Notes: generated from the letters alone by a model not told the origin. Numbered from the stretch's first letter, positions 1 through 7,038 are shown. The stretch: DNA of 16,306 nt from CAZTXD01 sp964617995 (GCA_964617995.1 CAZTXD010000079.1:1-16306), one strand, 5' to 3'. Program-made: numbers and translations.

Positions 1-71
1 GACGACGGGATTTGAACCCGCGACCTCCGGCTTGACAGGCCGGCGAACACTCCAGACTGTTCTACGCCCCC
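1..71 (-). tRNA. tRNA-Asp (GUC), 3' end cut by window edge
   Basis: Read on the minus strand, the sequence folds as a tRNA. The 5' acceptor strand GGGGGCG starts at 71, followed by T8 A9. A GAAC/GTTC D-stem encloses a loop containing GG. The anticodon stem CCGGC/GCCGG carries the 7-nt loop CTGTCAA, so the anticodon is GUC (aspartate). The T-arm is GCGGG-TTCAAAT-CCCGT. Only four bases (CGTC) of the 3' acceptor strand lie inside the window and they pair with positions 4-7, one as a G-U wobble. The remaining acceptor bases, discriminator and CCA are outside. It lies 57 bp beyond the stop of the MFS gene on the same strand. Confidence 0.9.
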
Positions 72-128
72 AGGGATGGGTCGGGCCTCCGACACGCGAC
101 CCGAACAGTCTAGCGACGGGGACGGCCG

Positions 129-1310
129 TCACAACCTGGCCGGCCCATTCGATCTTCCCGCCGCCAGGGTCAGATACGCCGCCAGCAGCAGGGCTGCAGC
201 CACCGCCGCCATCGCTGGCCCGTAGCCGCCGGCCGAGTCGCGCCACACTCCCACCAGCGACGGGCCAGCGGCACCGGCGACGGCGGCGAGCGTCCACTGG
301 ATGCCCATGATCCGGCCGAAGGACGGACCCGAGAACCACGCTGCCATCACGGTCGCCCGCATCGGCAGCGCAGCTCCGAAGACGATTCCGAACGCCACGA
401 AGTGCACGATCATCGAGGCCCGGCTACCCGGGGTGATCATCGGAACCAGGGTGAGGGCCATGAGGGCCGTCACGATGGCGTTCCAACGCACCCCGTTGTC
501 TCCCGCACCGAGAAGGGGGCCGACGTAACGACCCGGAAAGCTGAGCCACCCGGACAACCCGGCCCAGAACGACACCAAGGCGATGCCGAAACCGGCAGCT
601 TCGAAGAGGGCGATGCGATGGAATATCACCGTCTGGAAGGCCCCGAAGAGGAGCAGCACCGAGACGGTGTAGAGGACGAAGCGACGGTCAGCGGTCAGAG
701 CGCTCAGTGAGACGCCGCTTTGGCTGGGGAGATGGCCCCCGCGGCGGCCGGACGGCAGAGCGAGTCCGGCCGCTATCAATCCCACCGCGGCCAGGATCGC
801 CGCCAGCACGAGGGCAGCCGGGCGCCAGCCCAGTGATTCCACGAGGGCGGCGGTGAGGGGTAGGAACACCGGGCCGGCGAGCCCTCCGATCACCGTCAGG
901 ACACCGATCGCCCGGCCTCTCTCCTCGGGCGCGAACCACTGGTCCACCGCCACGAAGGCCGGCTCGTAGAACGTCAGCGCTCCGGCCGGTCCGATCAGGA
1001 GCCAGGCGGCGGCGACGACCTGCCACCCTTGTGAGGCGCCAGCGAGGCACGCCAGTCCGGTCGCTCCGATGATCGAGCCGAAGCCCATCACCGACCGCAC
1101 ACCGCGGGCGTCCACCACCCGTCCCACGACAAAGGCCAGCCCTCCTCCCACCAGGACCGTCCCTCCGTAGGCGAGCGACAGAAGACCGGTGGAGAACTCC
1201 GACCCGGCCGCCGTCTTCGTCACCAGCACCGAGAGCGAGTAGAGGAGGGTTCCGAAGGCGACGGAGACCGTGGCCGCCAGGCCCGTCAGCGCCTTGGCGC
1301 GGGACGCCAC
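129..1310 (-). CDS. MFS transporter
   Basis: A 393-aa, very hydrophobic protein with about 12 predicted membrane segments, split into two halves by a polar loop near residues 187-209. A motif-A-like loop (GRVVDARGVRSV, residues 63-74) lies between helices 2 and 3, as in the major facilitator superfamily. It should sit in the cytoplasmic membrane and move a small solute. The substrate cannot be read from the sequence. The GTG start follows the stop of the upstream MDR oxidoreductase gene with no gap (TGA-GTG) and has no clear Shine-Dalgarno, so translational coupling is likely. It is the last gene of a three-gene minus-strand operon (GGCT-like, MDR, MFS). The family call is firm; the function is unknown. 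Confidence 0.85.
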   Translation of the reverse strand: MASRAKALTGLAATVSVAFGTLLYSLSVLVTKTAAGSEFSTGLLSLAYGGTVLVGGGLAFVVGRVVDARGVRSVMGFGSIIGATGLACLAGASQGWQVVAAAWLLIGPAGALTFYEPAFVAVDQWFAPEERGRAIGVLTVIGGLAGPVFLPLTAALVESLGWRPAALVLAAILAAVGLIAAGLALPSGRRGGHLPSQSGVSLSALTADRRFVLYTVSVLLLFGAFQTVIFHRIALFEAAGFGIALVSFWAGLSGWLSFPGRYVGPLLGAGDNGVRWNAIVTALMALTLVPMITPGSRASMIVHFVAFGIVFGAALPMRATVMAAWFSGPSFGRIMGIQWTLAAVAGAAGPSLVGVWRDSAGGYGPAMAAVAAALLLAAYLTLAAGRSNGPARL

Positions 1311-2321
1311 TCAGCGTCCGATCGCGACCTTGCCGAGTTGAGATCCCGAGTCGAGGTGGCGGAGCGCATCAGGCACACGATCGAACTCGAACACCGAGTC
1401 GACCGGCGCCTTCACCTGACCGGACCCGACCAGATGCAATGCCCGGGAGAACTGAGAGTGGGTGGCCATCGAAGAGCCGATCAGCTCGAGCTGCTTGAAC
1501 CACAGAACGGGAAGCGTCAGCTCCACCTTTGGGCCGGACGTTGCCCCGCACACGACCAGGCGTCCACCCGGCTTGAGGGAGCGCAAAGACTGCCCCCAGG
1601 TCGCCGGGCCCACGTTCTCGACGACCACGTCGGCTCCCCCCCGGGCTTTCATCTCTTGGGAAAACTCACCGGTGGAGTCGAAGCCGGCCTCCGCCCCTTG
1701 CTCGACGGCCCATTCGATCTTCTCGGGAGATCGGGACGTGACGAACACCCGCGCCCGGCGGCGGAGAGCCAGGAACATCGCCGCCGCCGACACGCCCCCG
1801 CCGATTCCGGGAACGAGAACCGTCTCGCCCTCGCTGACCCGGCCCCGCTCGAGCATCCTCAGGGCCGTTCCGGTGACGAGGCCGAACGAGCCGGCTACCT
1901 CCCAGTCGAGACGTGGCGGCTTGGGCAGGGCGTTCTCCCCGGGAACCACCACGTACTCGGCCAGGGTCCCGGTGTGGTGCTCCCCCAGGATCCCGAACTC
2001 GGGACAGAACACGATCTCATCCTGGAGGCAGGCCGGACAGCGGCGACAGGACAGGGACGGGTCGATCACTACCTCGTCACCGATCTCCAGTCCGTCGACG
2101 TCGTCGCCGACGGCGTCGATCACTCCGGCGCCATCGGCGCCCGCGATGTGGGGGAGGTGCTCGGGGGCGGGCAGGCCGAGTGACGCCCACAGGTCCAGGT
2201 GGTTGAGCCCCGACGACACGAGCCGGATCCTCACCTGACCAGGCCCAGGCTCGGGAGTCTCGACCTCCTCGAGAGCGAAAGCGTCGATGCCGGTCGTGTC
2301 CGTGAGAAGCCAGGCTCGCAT
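1311..2321 (-). CDS. MDR-family (zinc-type alcohol dehydrogenase-like) oxidoreductase
   Basis: A 336-aa medium-chain dehydrogenase/reductase of normal family length. The N-terminal GroES-like domain carries the four-cysteine structural-zinc cluster C92, C95, C98 and C106. The Rossmann domain begins near VLVPGIGGGVSAAA (168-181), and the family C-terminal half is complete. The cysteine that usually holds the catalytic zinc is absent: the equivalent stretch reads SSGLNHLDLW (36-45). It may therefore act like a zinc-independent NAD(P)H:quinone or enone reductase that keeps the structural zinc. It starts 9 bp after the GGCT-like gene and its stop abuts the MFS gene, so the three are probably co-transcribed. 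The ATG has only a weak ribosome binding site. The family is certain; the substrate is not known. Confidence 0.85.
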   Translation of the reverse strand: MRAWLLTDTTGIDAFALEEVETPEPGPGQVRIRLVSSGLNHLDLWASLGLPAPEHLPHIAGADGAGVIDAVGDDVDGLEIGDEVVIDPSLSCRRCPACLQDEIVFCPEFGILGEHHTGTLAEYVVVPGENALPKPPRLDWEVAGSFGLVTGTALRMLERGRVSEGETVLVPGIGGGVSAAAMFLALRRRARVFVTSRSPEKIEWAVEQGAEAGFDSTGEFSQEMKARGGADVVVENVGPATWGQSLRSLKPGGRLVVCGATSGPKVELTLPVLWFKQLELIGSSMATHSQFSRALHLVGSGQVKAPVDSVFEFDRVPDALRHLDSGSQLGKVAIGR

Positions 2322-2330
2322 ACGCTCAGG

Positions 2331-2933
2331 CTAACCCGCAGGGCCGACCACGCCGGGCGGCAGCGGGCGCCGGACCCACCCGAACCGGTCCTCCAGAGCC
2401 CGCCGAACGGGAGTGTCGACTGTGGCCGGGGCCCTTTCGACGTACTCCCGGGCGCGTTCCCGGATCGGCCCACGGAGGCCGGCAACGTAGGAGACGACCT
2501 GATCGGTGAGGGTGGCGTCGACCCGGAACCAGGTCACCGGCAGCCCCGTCCACACCGCCGCCGTCACCCCCCGCTCACGTCGAACCCAATCGGCCACCAT
2601 GAGGGCGGGCCGATCCTCCAGGGGTCTCCCGTCACCGGCGCGACCGCCGCGGTCATCACAGAGATGGATGTTGCCCGGCTCGGTGCGCTCCCGTCGGGCC
2701 AGGTCGGCGGCGGCGGCCTCCACATCGGAGGCGGTGCTCGGGGCCCAGAACGTCGGAACCGGGACCGGATAGCCGGGGATGACCACAAGGGTGACGCGGC
2801 CGTCTCCGGCCCGGCGGGCGAACTCGATCGGAAGCTCGGGACCGTCGGGGTGCCAGGGCTCGGTGTGTTGGAGAGTGCGCGGGTCCCACAGCAGAGAGCC
2901 CCATCCGATCACCGCCGTCGTCATTGCATCCAT
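2331..2933 (-). CDS. Gamma-glutamylcyclotransferase-like protein
   Basis: A protein of about 200 aa opening with a beta-strand and IGWGSLLWDPR (residues 9-19). This resembles the glycine-rich N-terminal substrate loop of the gamma-glutamylcyclotransferase (GGCT-like, AIG2) fold. The following stretch (LPIEFARRAGDGRVTLVVIP) is also typical of bacterial proteins annotated this way. Known members release 5-oxoproline from gamma-glutamyl amines, but many bacterial relatives are uncharacterised. Two in-frame ATGs are possible, at 2933 (MDAMTT) and 2924 (MTT), created by a tandem 9-bp repeat; neither has a strong ribosome binding site. The reading frame stays open far upstream, but that part overlaps the divergent thioesterase and is rejected. 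It is the first gene of the operon with MDR and MFS, 48 bp from the divergent thioesterase. Confidence 0.65.
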   Translation of the reverse strand: MDAMTTAVIGWGSLLWDPRTLQHTEPWHPDGPELPIEFARRAGDGRVTLVVIPGYPVPVPTFWAPSTASDVEAAAADLARRERTEPGNIHLCDDRGGRAGDGRPLEDRPALMVADWVRRERGVTAAVWTGLPVTWFRVDATLTDQVVSYVAGLRGPIRERAREYVERAPATVDTPVRRALEDRFGWVRRPLPPGVVGPAG

Positions 2934-2939
2934 TGCATC
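2922..2939. repeat. Tandem 9-bp repeat duplicating a start codon
   Basis: CATTGCATC occurs twice in direct tandem (2922-2930 and 2931-2939). On the minus strand it encodes a three-codon duplication that gives the GGCT-like gene two in-frame ATGs nine bases apart. Confidence 0.8.
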
Positions 2940-2981
2940 CCATTCAACAGGGCCACAGAAGGTGCGCGAAGATGTCGGCCG

Positions 2982-3380
2982 ATGACCCACACCACCGAGC
3001 TCAGGGTTCGCTTCTACGAGCTGGACCCCTACAACCACGTCAACCACACCAACTACCTCGCCTACTTCGAGACCGCCCGCATCGAGTACCTGTCCCAGAT
3101 CGGGTACGGCCTCGACGTCATGAAACAGAGGGGCTGGCAGATCGTCGTGGTCGAGCTGCGAGCACGTTTCATGGCGGCGGCCGGGCTCCACGACCTGCTC
3201 ACCATCGACACCCGCGTCGGCGAGATGGGACGGACCCGCTCGACATGGCACCAGGAGATGCGACGGGACGACGAGACCGTCGCCACCTTGGAGGTGAGTG
3301 CCGCCTTCACCGATCTCGAGGGCCGTCCCATACGGGTCCCCGAGGAGTTCGCGTTGGCGGTGAGCGGCGGACCCGTATGA
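2982..3380 (+). CDS. Acyl-CoA thioesterase, 4HBT/YbgC-like hotdog fold
   Basis: A 132-aa single hotdog domain, the usual length for the 4-hydroxybenzoyl-CoA thioesterase/YbgC group. The signature DPYNHVNHTNYLAYFETARIEYL starts at D15 and includes the general acid/base Asp of the family, followed by the long hotdog helix. It should hydrolyse an acyl-CoA thioester in the cytoplasm; the acyl group is not evident. The open frame extends upstream to about 2199, but those codons lie antisense to the GGCT-like gene and show no homology, so the ATG at 2982 is chosen despite a weak ribosome binding site. It ends 10 bp before the serA-kinase fusion gene and probably shares its transcript. Confidence 0.85.
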   Translation: MTHTTELRVRFYELDPYNHVNHTNYLAYFETARIEYLSQIGYGLDVMKQRGWQIVVVELRARFMAAAGLHDLLTIDTRVGEMGRTRSTWHQEMRRDDETVATLEVSAAFTDLEGRPIRVPEEFALAVSGGPV

Positions 3381-3390
3381 TCGGGCCTCG

Positions 3391-5142
3391 ATGAGCGAAG
3401 TCCAGCACCGCCGCCCCCGGGTCCTCGTCTGTGACGCCATCGCCGACGAAGGCGTGGCCATGCTCGCCGACCATTTCGACGTCGACGTGCGCACCGGGAT
3501 GACCGAAGAGGAGGTGGAGGGGTGCATCTCCGACTACGAGGCGATGGTGGTGCGGTCGGCTACCAAGGTGACTGCCCGGGTGCTCGACCGGGCCGAGAGA
3601 CTCCAGGTCATCGCCCGGGCCGGCGCCGGCCTCGACACGATCGACGTCGCCGCAGCCGTCGACCACGACATCGACGTGATCAACGCTCCCGACGCCAACA
3701 CGCTGGCCGTGGCCGAGCTCACCGTGGGGCTTCTCGTCGCCCTGGCTCGTAACGTCACCCGCGGCGACGCCGCCCTGAAGGAGGGCCGGTGGATCAAGAG
3801 GGAGCTGATGGGCGCCGGCCTCGCCGGCAAGACCCTGGGGATCGTCGGGTTCGGTCGCATCGGCAAGGCGGTGGCCTCCCGGGCGAGGGCGTTCGGGATG
3901 AACATCCTCACCAACCAGCGCCGTCCCACGCCCGAGCTCTACCTGGAGGCGGGGGTGGAGCCGGTCGACCTCTACGACCTCCTGGCCAGGTCGGATTTCG
4001 TGACGCTCCACGTTCCGGCACGGAGCGACACCGAGGGTCTCATCGGGGCCGATGAGCTGGCGACGATGAAGCCCACCGCCTACCTGATCAACACCTCCCG
4101 GGGCAGCGTCCTCGACGAGGAGGCCCTGTTGGAGGCGCTGGACTCCGGTGAGATCGCCGGGGCCGCCCTCGACGTCTTCGTCGAGGAGCCCGCCGCCGAC
4201 AGCCCGCTGGCACGTCATCCCCGGGTCATCGCCACCCCCCACATCGGCGCCAGCACCGAGGACGCCCAGTCGACGGCCGCGATACAGGTGGCCGCCGAAC
4301 TGGTCCGACGTCTGGCAGGAGCGTCGAGCCGCTCCATCCTCCCGCTACGTTTCGTCCCCCTCGACCGGGTCGTTCCCCACGAAGCCACCGACCCCCGGCG
4401 GGCGGAGAAGCTGGCAACGCGACTAAAAGAGGACAGGGTGATCCGCAACCCCACGATCGTGGCCGCGATCGGAGACCGGTACGTCGTGCTCGACGGCGCC
4501 ACCCGCACCGATGCCCTCCGCCGCCTCGACTCGCCCCACGCCATCGTCCAGGACGTGAGCGTCGACGACGGCCTGGCGCTGGAGACATGGCATCACGTGG
4601 TGAGACGACTCGAGGTGGAGGAGCTGCTGGAGCTGGTCGGAGCCCTCGAGGGAATACGGGTGGAGGAGGTGACCGACGGCTCTCCCCAACAGCGGATGAT
4701 CGAGTACGGGGGGATCTGCTCGCTCACCGCGGTCGACGGCCGGGCGTTCGTGGTCCATGCCTCCGAGGGCCGCAACCGTTTCGAGGCGCTGGCAGCCGTA
4801 GCCGATGCCTACATCCAGGCGACGGTGGTGTCCCGCACGCTGGAACGTGACCTGCACCGGCTCGAGACCTGGTATCCCGACCTGACCGCCCTCGTCGAGT
4901 ATCCCGAGTTCACCGTGGAGCAGGTGCTACTGGCGGCCCGGGCCGGCACCCTCCTTCCTGCGGGCGTGACCCGTTTCATCGTGCCGGGCAGGGTCCTGCA
5001 TCTAGACGTGCCCCTGGAGGTGGTCACCGACGACCGCCCACTGGAGGAGAAGAACCGCTGGCTCCACGACCATCTCACCGAGAAGGAGCGGGAGGGGATG
5101 ATCCGCTACTACCGCGAACCCGTTTACATCCTGGACGAGTGA
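3391..5142 (+). CDS. serA: D-3-phosphoglycerate dehydrogenase fused to an SbnI/SerK-like serine kinase domain
   Basis: A 583-aa two-part protein. Residues 8-310 are a D-2-hydroxyacid dehydrogenase of the SerA type: Rossmann GFGRIG at 153-158, and catalytic R237 (NTSRG), E266 (VEEP) and H284 (PHIGAST). Its role is NAD-dependent oxidation of 3-phosphoglycerate to 3-phosphohydroxypyruvate, the first step of serine synthesis. The usual SerA tail (intervening and ACT domains) is missing. Residues 317-583 instead resemble full-length SbnI/SerK, a ParB/sulfiredoxin-fold kinase that makes O-phosphoserine from serine. They show the family start LPLRFVPLDRVVPHE with the candidate catalytic E331, the nucleotide motif DGATR (368-372, where relatives usually have His at the fourth position) and the tail AGVTRFIVPGRVLHLDVPL (524-542). 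The kinase assignment rests on remembered SbnI sequence. The frame is continuous across the junction. Confidence 0.85.
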   Translation: MSEVQHRRPRVLVCDAIADEGVAMLADHFDVDVRTGMTEEEVEGCISDYEAMVVRSATKVTARVLDRAERLQVIARAGAGLDTIDVAAAVDHDIDVINAPDANTLAVAELTVGLLVALARNVTRGDAALKEGRWIKRELMGAGLAGKTLGIVGFGRIGKAVASRARAFGMNILTNQRRPTPELYLEAGVEPVDLYDLLARSDFVTLHVPARSDTEGLIGADELATMKPTAYLINTSRGSVLDEEALLEALDSGEIAGAALDVFVEEPAADSPLARHPRVIATPHIGASTEDAQSTAAIQVAAELVRRLAGASSRSILPLRFVPLDRVVPHEATDPRRAEKLATRLKEDRVIRNPTIVAAIGDRYVVLDGATRTDALRRLDSPHAIVQDVSVDDGLALETWHHVVRRLEVEELLELVGALEGIRVEEVTDGSPQQRMIEYGGICSLTAVDGRAFVVHASEGRNRFEALAAVADAYIQATVVSRTLERDLHRLETWYPDLTALVEYPEFTVEQVLLAARAGTLLPAGVTRFIVPGRVLHLDVPLEVVTDDRPLEEKNRWLHDHLTEKEREGMIRYYREPVYILDE

Positions 5143-5153
5143 GGGTGCTCACT
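5138..5153. terminator. Short hairpin spanning two convergent stop codons
   Basis: AGTGAG-GGTG-CTCACT is a perfect 6-bp inverted repeat with a 4-nt loop. The left arm contains the serA-fusion stop (TGA, 5140-5142) and the right arm contains the stop of the small minus-strand ORF (5149-5151). There is no T-run on either side, so a bidirectional terminator is possible but weakly supported. Confidence 0.3.
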
Positions 5154-5280
5154 GACCAGGGCGGCCCCAGCCTCCCCAGTAGTTGTCCTTGGTGAACTCC
5201 GACTCCGGGAGCCGTGGTGGCTCCGAATAGCCGAACCAGTAGCGCCGGATGCCCTGGAAGAGTCGGCGCAGCGTCTTCAT
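5149..5280 (-). CDS. Small hypothetical protein (43 aa), basic head and Trp/Tyr/Gly-rich tail
   Basis: A 43-aa reading frame starting at ATG 5280. It has a basic amphipathic start (MKTLRRLFQGIRRYWFGYSE) and a tail ending in NYWGGWGRPGQ. I do not recognise a family. Roughly 80% of its codons end in G or C, like the real genes around it, and the hydrophobic/aromatic pattern is not random-looking; both support coding. Against this, no good Shine-Dalgarno precedes the ATG, and the frame is short and open further upstream to 5352. It follows the lipoprotein gene by 49 bp on the same strand, so it could be the last cistron of the ectoine operon. It converges on serA with 6 bp between stops. Confidence 0.4.
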   Translation of the reverse strand: MKTLRRLFQGIRRYWFGYSEPPRLPESEFTKDNYWGGWGRPGQ

Positions 5281-5318
5281 GATCGGATGGTGGTAACCGC
5301 GGTCACTATGCCAACCGA

Positions 5319-5335
5319 TCCTGATTCGTTCAGGA
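5319..5335 (-). terminator. Short hairpin at the lipoprotein stop codon
   Basis: TCCTGA-TTCGT-TCAGGA is a perfect 6-bp inverted repeat with a 5-nt loop that includes the lipoprotein stop codon (5330-5332). No T-run follows on the minus strand, so termination would be weak or Rho-assisted if it occurs. Confidence 0.25.
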
Positions 5336-5872
5336 CAGCTCGTCGCTGGCATCCCAGGCGTCGGAGCCGGGCACCCCGGGTTCGATCCGGGTGAGGATGA
5401 TCGTGCCGGCAGGGGTTTCCACGAAGTCCGCGCTGCTCCAGAGCTCGGCCTCGGCTGCAGTGGCGGAGGCGGGCTGTCCCGGTGAGCCCCATGCCACGTA
5501 GTCGATCATAGAGTCGGCGTCGGTGAAGTCATCGGAGTCGAAGAGGGCGATGTTTCCCGCCTCGGATGTCATCTCCCCCGCTCGCGAAACGCTGAAGATG
5601 ATCGTGGCCCGCGGTGCGATGCTGAAGATGTTGAACTCGAAGCACTCATCGCGCTGACAGAGATAGAGTCCCTCGGTCCTCACCGTCTCGCTGCCGATAT
5701 TGGTGATCAGCACCGAGTTGAGCTCGAAGTCCACTCCCGTCACCTCGAGGTCAGCAAGGGGGGACTCGTCACGGGTAGAGGACGCGTCGCCACACGCCAT
5801 GAGCAGCAAGCCGATGACCACCACCAGTCGCCTCCAGGTAGGGGGGACGGCTGTGTGGTCAGGGCGTTGCAT
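5330..5872 (-). CDS. Predicted lipoprotein with lamin-tail-domain-like fold
   Basis: A 180-aa protein with a signal peptide: basic residues (WRR) followed by a hydrophobic stretch (LVVVIGLLLMA) and a lipobox ending at C27. It is therefore probably exported and lipid-anchored. Residues about 42-130 resemble a lamin-tail domain: beta-strand VLITNIGSETV, then GLYLC...ECFEFNIFSIAPRATIIFSV, then NIALFDSDDF and MIDYVAWG. Two cysteines (C72, C77) could form a disulfide outside the cell. The ATG is well supported by AAGGAG 8 bases upstream, which overlaps the end of the deacetylase gene; the two genes are 5 bp apart, so it is co-transcribed with the ectoine genes. Nothing in known ectoine pathways predicts this protein. 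Its function is unknown. Confidence 0.75.
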   Translation of the reverse strand: MQRPDHTAVPPTWRRLVVVIGLLLMACGDASSTRDESPLADLEVTGVDFELNSVLITNIGSETVRTEGLYLCQRDECFEFNIFSIAPRATIIFSVSRAGEMTSEAGNIALFDSDDFTDADSMIDYVAWGSPGQPASATAAEAELWSSADFVETPAGTIILTRIEPGVPGSDAWDASDELS

Positions 5873-5877
5873 TGTGA

Positions 5878-7038
5878 TCACTCCTTGGAGAGTCGAGTCC
5901 GCAAGTCGGACATCATCTCGAGACAATGCTCGAGCTGGGTGATTGCGATGTACTCGTCGGGACGGTGGGCAACGTCGATGCTGCCCGGTCCGCAGACGAC
6001 GGCGGGGATGCCCGCCTCCTGGAAGAGGCCCGCTTCGGTGCCGAAAGCGACCGTGCCGGTCTGGCGAGACCCGAGGAGATCGCCCACCAGACGTACCGCC
6101 GATGAGTCCTCGGTATGGAGGCCGTCGACAGCGCCCTCGGTCACCGTGGACAACGAGGAATTGGAAGAGACCGTCCGCATCTCGTCGATCAGCTCCTGCT
6201 CGAAGGCGGCCATCTCGGAGCGCACCAAATCGGCATCGGCCCGGTTCACAGGTCGCATCTCCCACTCCAGCACGCATTCGCCTGCCACCACGTTGCGGGC
6301 CGATCCGCCCCGGAGGACGCCGACGCTTATCGTGCTGTAGGGGGGATCGAACGGGCTGGAGGGAGGAGCCCTATCGATGAGTGCCTCTCCCAGTTCCATC
6401 AACTTGGCTACGTATCGCGCCCCGTACTGGACGGCGTTGACGGCCCGGTCCGGTGCCGACCCGTGGCCCTCCAGGCCGATGATGGAGGTCGTGAACTCGT
6501 GGCAGCCCTTGTGAGCGGTGACTATTTGCATTTCAGTGGGTTCGCCGACGATGGCGGCGCTGGGCTTCAACCCGGCTACGGAGAGGTCGTCGAGGAGATG
6601 GGGGACTCCCCGGCATCCCACTTCCTCGTCGAAGGTGATGGCGACGTGAATGGGCCGTATCAATTCGCTCCTCGGCCGTGTCGTGGCGACGGCCAGGGCG
6701 CAGGCGATGAAGCCCTTCATATCGGCGGTGCCTCGCCCGTAGATGCGTTCGTCGCGACGCATCGCCAGGAACGGGGATCCCGTCCAATCCGGTTCGTCGG
6801 CGGGAACCACGTCGGAGTGGCCCGAGAGGACGACACCCCCGTCGATGAGGGGCCCAACCGTGGCGAAGAGGTTCGCCTTGAGTCGGGTCTCATCGTGAGT
6901 GATCCGGCAGTCCGCCCCGACGGACTCGAGGAGGTCGACGGCGTAGTCGATCAGGTCGAGGTTCGAGTCGGAGGTGACCGTGGGGAACCCGACCAGGTCA
7001 CCGAGGATGATCATCGCCTGATCGCGCAGCTCTCTCAC
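5878..7038 (-). CDS. M20/ArgE-family deacetylase, probable N-acetyl-diaminobutyrate deacetylase
   Basis: A 386-aa metallohydrolase of the acetylornithine deacetylase (ArgE/M20) family, full length. Zinc-site residues are visible: H74 and catalytic D76 (GHSDVV), bridging D106 (GTADMKG), catalytic E138 with metal ligand E139 (FDEEVG), E166 (GEPTEM) and H358 (AHRPDEY). The start is taken at GTG 7038, preceded by AGGTGG, because it gives the family N-terminus (REL...LGDLVGFPTV). An in-frame ATG at 7125 would add 29 unrelated residues and overlap the ectoine hydrolase stop. Placed just after doeA, it probably removes acetate from N-alpha-acetyl-2,4-diaminobutyrate, a one-carbon-shorter analogue of acetylornithine. 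Described ectoine users do this step with the unrelated AstE/AspA-like DoeB/EutE. A plain arginine-pathway ArgE is the alternative. Confidence 0.8.
   Translation of the reverse strand: MRELRDQAMIILGDLVGFPTVTSDSNLDLIDYAVDLLESVGADCRITHDETRLKANLFATVGPLIDGGVVLSGHSDVVPADEPDWTGSPFLAMRRDERIYGRGTADMKGFIACALAVATTRPRSELIRPIHVAITFDEEVGCRGVPHLLDDLSVAGLKPSAAIVGEPTEMQIVTAHKGCHEFTTSIIGLEGHGSAPDRAVNAVQYGARYVAKLMELGEALIDRAPPSSPFDPPYSTISVGVLRGGSARNVVAGECVLEWEMRPVNRADADLVRSEMAAFEQELIDEMRTVSSNSSLSTVTEGAVDGLHTEDSSAVRLVGDLLGSRQTGTVAFGTEAGLFQEAGIPAVVCGPGSIDVAHRPDEYIAITQLEHCLEMMSDLRTRLSKE

Noticed and set aside
78..102. GGGTCG/CGACCC inverted repeat between the MFS gene and tRNA-Asp
   Set aside because: Only 6 bp with a 13-nt loop and no T-run. 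Such repeats are expected by chance in GC-rich DNA, so it was not called a terminator.
2934..3527. Upstream extension of the GGCT-like frame to 398 aa
   Set aside because: The extension lies antisense to the thioesterase and the start of serA and has no family resemblance. The recognisable domain begins at MDAMTTAVIGWGS.
5873..6277. 315-aa frame extending the lipoprotein upstream
   Set aside because: It overlaps the deacetylase in another frame. A signal peptide and a good ribosome binding site mark ATG 5872 as the start.
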